This document shows positions 5,524 to 6,205 of a DNA stretch of 6,205 bases, piece after piece. The notes below the pieces were generated by a model. That model did no database searches, had not been told where the DNA came from, and saw only the letters and a program-made list of their open reading frames with translations. Both the position numbers and the translations under genes were made by a program. How positions within the stretch are numbered: the stretch's first letter is position 1; each line of letters begins with the position of its first letter. The DNA is from Heliobacteriaceae bacterium (lineage in GTDB: Bacteria > Cyanobacteriota > Vampirovibrionia > Gastranaerophilales > Gastranaerophilaceae), in contig JAIRZW010000009.1 in NCBI GenBank assembly GCA_031267015.1, positions 1 to 6,205 on the forward strand. Direction: 5' to 3'.

Positions 5524-5535
5524 TCTCACTCTCTC

Positions 5536-5541
5536 ATTATA
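5536..5541 (-). promoter_or_regulatory. Putative -10 element for tmk
   Basis: A perfect TATAAT on the minus strand in AT-rich DNA, 82 nt upstream of the tmk ATG. No good TTGACA-like -35 stands at 16-18 nt upstream. If used, transcription would start near 5529 and the palindrome would occupy about +7 to +34 of the transcript. Confidence 0.45.
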
Positions 5542-5578
5542 CTACAAAATAATAGCACTTATATTCTTAAATAAACAA

Positions 5579-6205
5579 TCACCTCACACAACGGGCGGAG
5601 ATGCCGTTGTTCTTGCCGTGGCCGTTCCTGCTGGGGCCCGAAACGCCCTCAGGCAGGACTATGTCCCTTGCGACGGTCGCATAGAGCTCCAGAGAGGACC
5701 AGAAGGTGCCTGAAATACCTGAGTCTTTGAGCGAGAGCAGTTCATCCACCGTTGGAAGACGCATGCCTAGTTCGTCACAGTGTTTCTTTGCGCCCGCCCA
5801 ACGATTGGCTGTACAACCGCTACTTACTGCTGTTGTATAGTTTTTATCATACTCTGATGTTCCGTCACAAGTGTCTATCGGGCTGTATGATTCATTTGAT
5901 TCTGATACACACAAACTTCCTATCTTTATGCAGTTGTTGAATAATATGTTCGCATTCAATGTGTATACATCTTTTCCCATCTTGTTTGGTTTTGCTTTTC
6001 CGTTTATATCATACACAAGACTTAAACACGAAGTTGTTTGAGAACCCGGTGCTGTTATATCACCTATTGAACAAGCAGGATTATAACTTAAGATTGCCGT
6101 ATAACCGTTTATTAATCCTATCCCTAACGCTTTTGTTCCCCAGTTCCCTTCGTTTAAGTCACTAGAATTCTTTAAATTCTTTGTTTCAACTGTTTCACTG
6201 CCGTC
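5579..6205 (-). CDS. Pilin-like surface protein with Lcl/DUF1566-type C-terminus, N-terminus outside window
   Basis: The frame is open from the right window edge (6205) to a TGA at 5579, giving 208 C-terminal residues. A GTG at 6016 lies inside the frame but continuous coding upstream argues it is not the start. LSLVYDINGKAKPNKMGKDVYTLNANILFNN (62-91) resembles the 'xDxNGxxxPNxxGxDxF' segment of pseudopilin-like proteins. ANRWAGAKKHCDELGMRLPTVDELLSL (123-149), then GTFWSSLE (156-163), VARDIVL and a terminal ARCVR fit the Lcl_C/DUF1566 pattern (W..A...C....RLPt..EL, yWSS, RCVR). It has many Cys residues (45, 60, 92, 99, 113, 121, 133, 206), consistent with an exported, disulfide-bonded protein. 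The expected prepilin signal and hydrophobic helix would be at the unseen N-terminus, so the pilin assignment is inference. It is 124 nt upstream of tmk on the same strand, and tmk seems to have its own promoter. Confidence 0.6.
   Translation of the reverse strand, partial: DGSETVETKNLKNSSDLNEGNWGTKALGIGLINGYTAILSYNPACSIGDITAPGSQTTSCLSLVYDINGKAKPNKMGKDVYTLNANILFNNCIKIGSLCVSESNESYSPIDTCDGTSEYDKNYTTAVSSGCTANRWAGAKKHCDELGMRLPTVDELLSLKDSGISGTFWSSLELYATVARDIVLPEGVSGPSRNGHGKNNGISARCVR

Noticed and set aside
5455..5529. Longer tmk start at GTG 5529
   Set aside because: The 25 extra residues are not conserved in Tmk and come partly from the palindrome; the start would also coincide with the predicted transcription start.
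5345..5713. 122-codon plus-strand open frame across the tmk/pilin intergenic region
   Set aside because: It lies opposite two convincing minus-strand genes, has no recognisable motif or ribosome site, and looks like a shadow frame.
1..6205. CRISPR array, tRNA, rRNA, riboswitch or transposase
   Set aside because: No regularly spaced direct repeats, no cloverleaf or rRNA signatures, no known aptamer core and no transposase motif were found on either strand.

Overview
This window carries compact bacterial chromosomal DNA of moderate GC. It is a housekeeping stretch with one unusual gene pair and several small dispersed repeats. The host is probably an uncultured anaerobe. EF-P and AccB read as cyanobacteria/Firmicutes-like. 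The linked acyl-CoA dehydratase/activator homologues and the pilin-like protein with an Lcl/DUF1566-type C-terminus would fit gut lineages such as Vampirovibrionia (Melainabacteria) or Elusimicrobia. That placement is inferred from memory and is weak.

Layout. Positions 1-1702 (minus strand) hold an efp-accB-accC operon: elongation factor P, the biotin carboxyl carrier protein, and the N-terminal two fifths or so of biotin carboxylase, cut by the window edge. Both internal spacers carry a copy of the same short repeat just ahead of the next Shine-Dalgarno. Positions 1703-1822 are a divergent intergenic region with a strong promoter to the right (TTGGCA-17-TATAAT with an extended -10) and a plausible leftward efp promoter overlapping the same -35. 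Positions 1823-4860 (plus strand) form a tightly packed run: a dicarboxylate/glutamate-type cation symporter (DAACS), a very short HgdB-like (2-hydroxyacyl-CoA dehydratase D-component) protein, a short HgdC-like ASKHA activator, and yraN (UPF0102). Their junctions are 14 nt, an ATGA overlap and an 8-nt overlap. Tail to tail with yraN, and overlapping it by 21 nt, lies tmk (thymidylate kinase, minus strand), whose leader contains a 28-bp perfect palindrome. The right edge (5579-6205, minus) is the C-terminal part of a probable pilin-like surface protein, truncated by the window.

How the genes work together. AccB and AccC are two parts of acetyl-CoA carboxylase (fatty-acid synthesis). EF-P helps ribosomes through polyproline and is a common partner of acc genes. 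Tmk makes dTDP. The symporter could import glutamate or dicarboxylates, and the pair behind it resembles the dehydratase-plus-activator machinery used in amino-acid fermentation. Both members are much smaller than the characterised enzymes and no second dehydratase subunit is present, so a classical pathway cannot be claimed. This miniature pair, with a dispersed repeat element inserted in frame in one member, is the most interesting content of the window.
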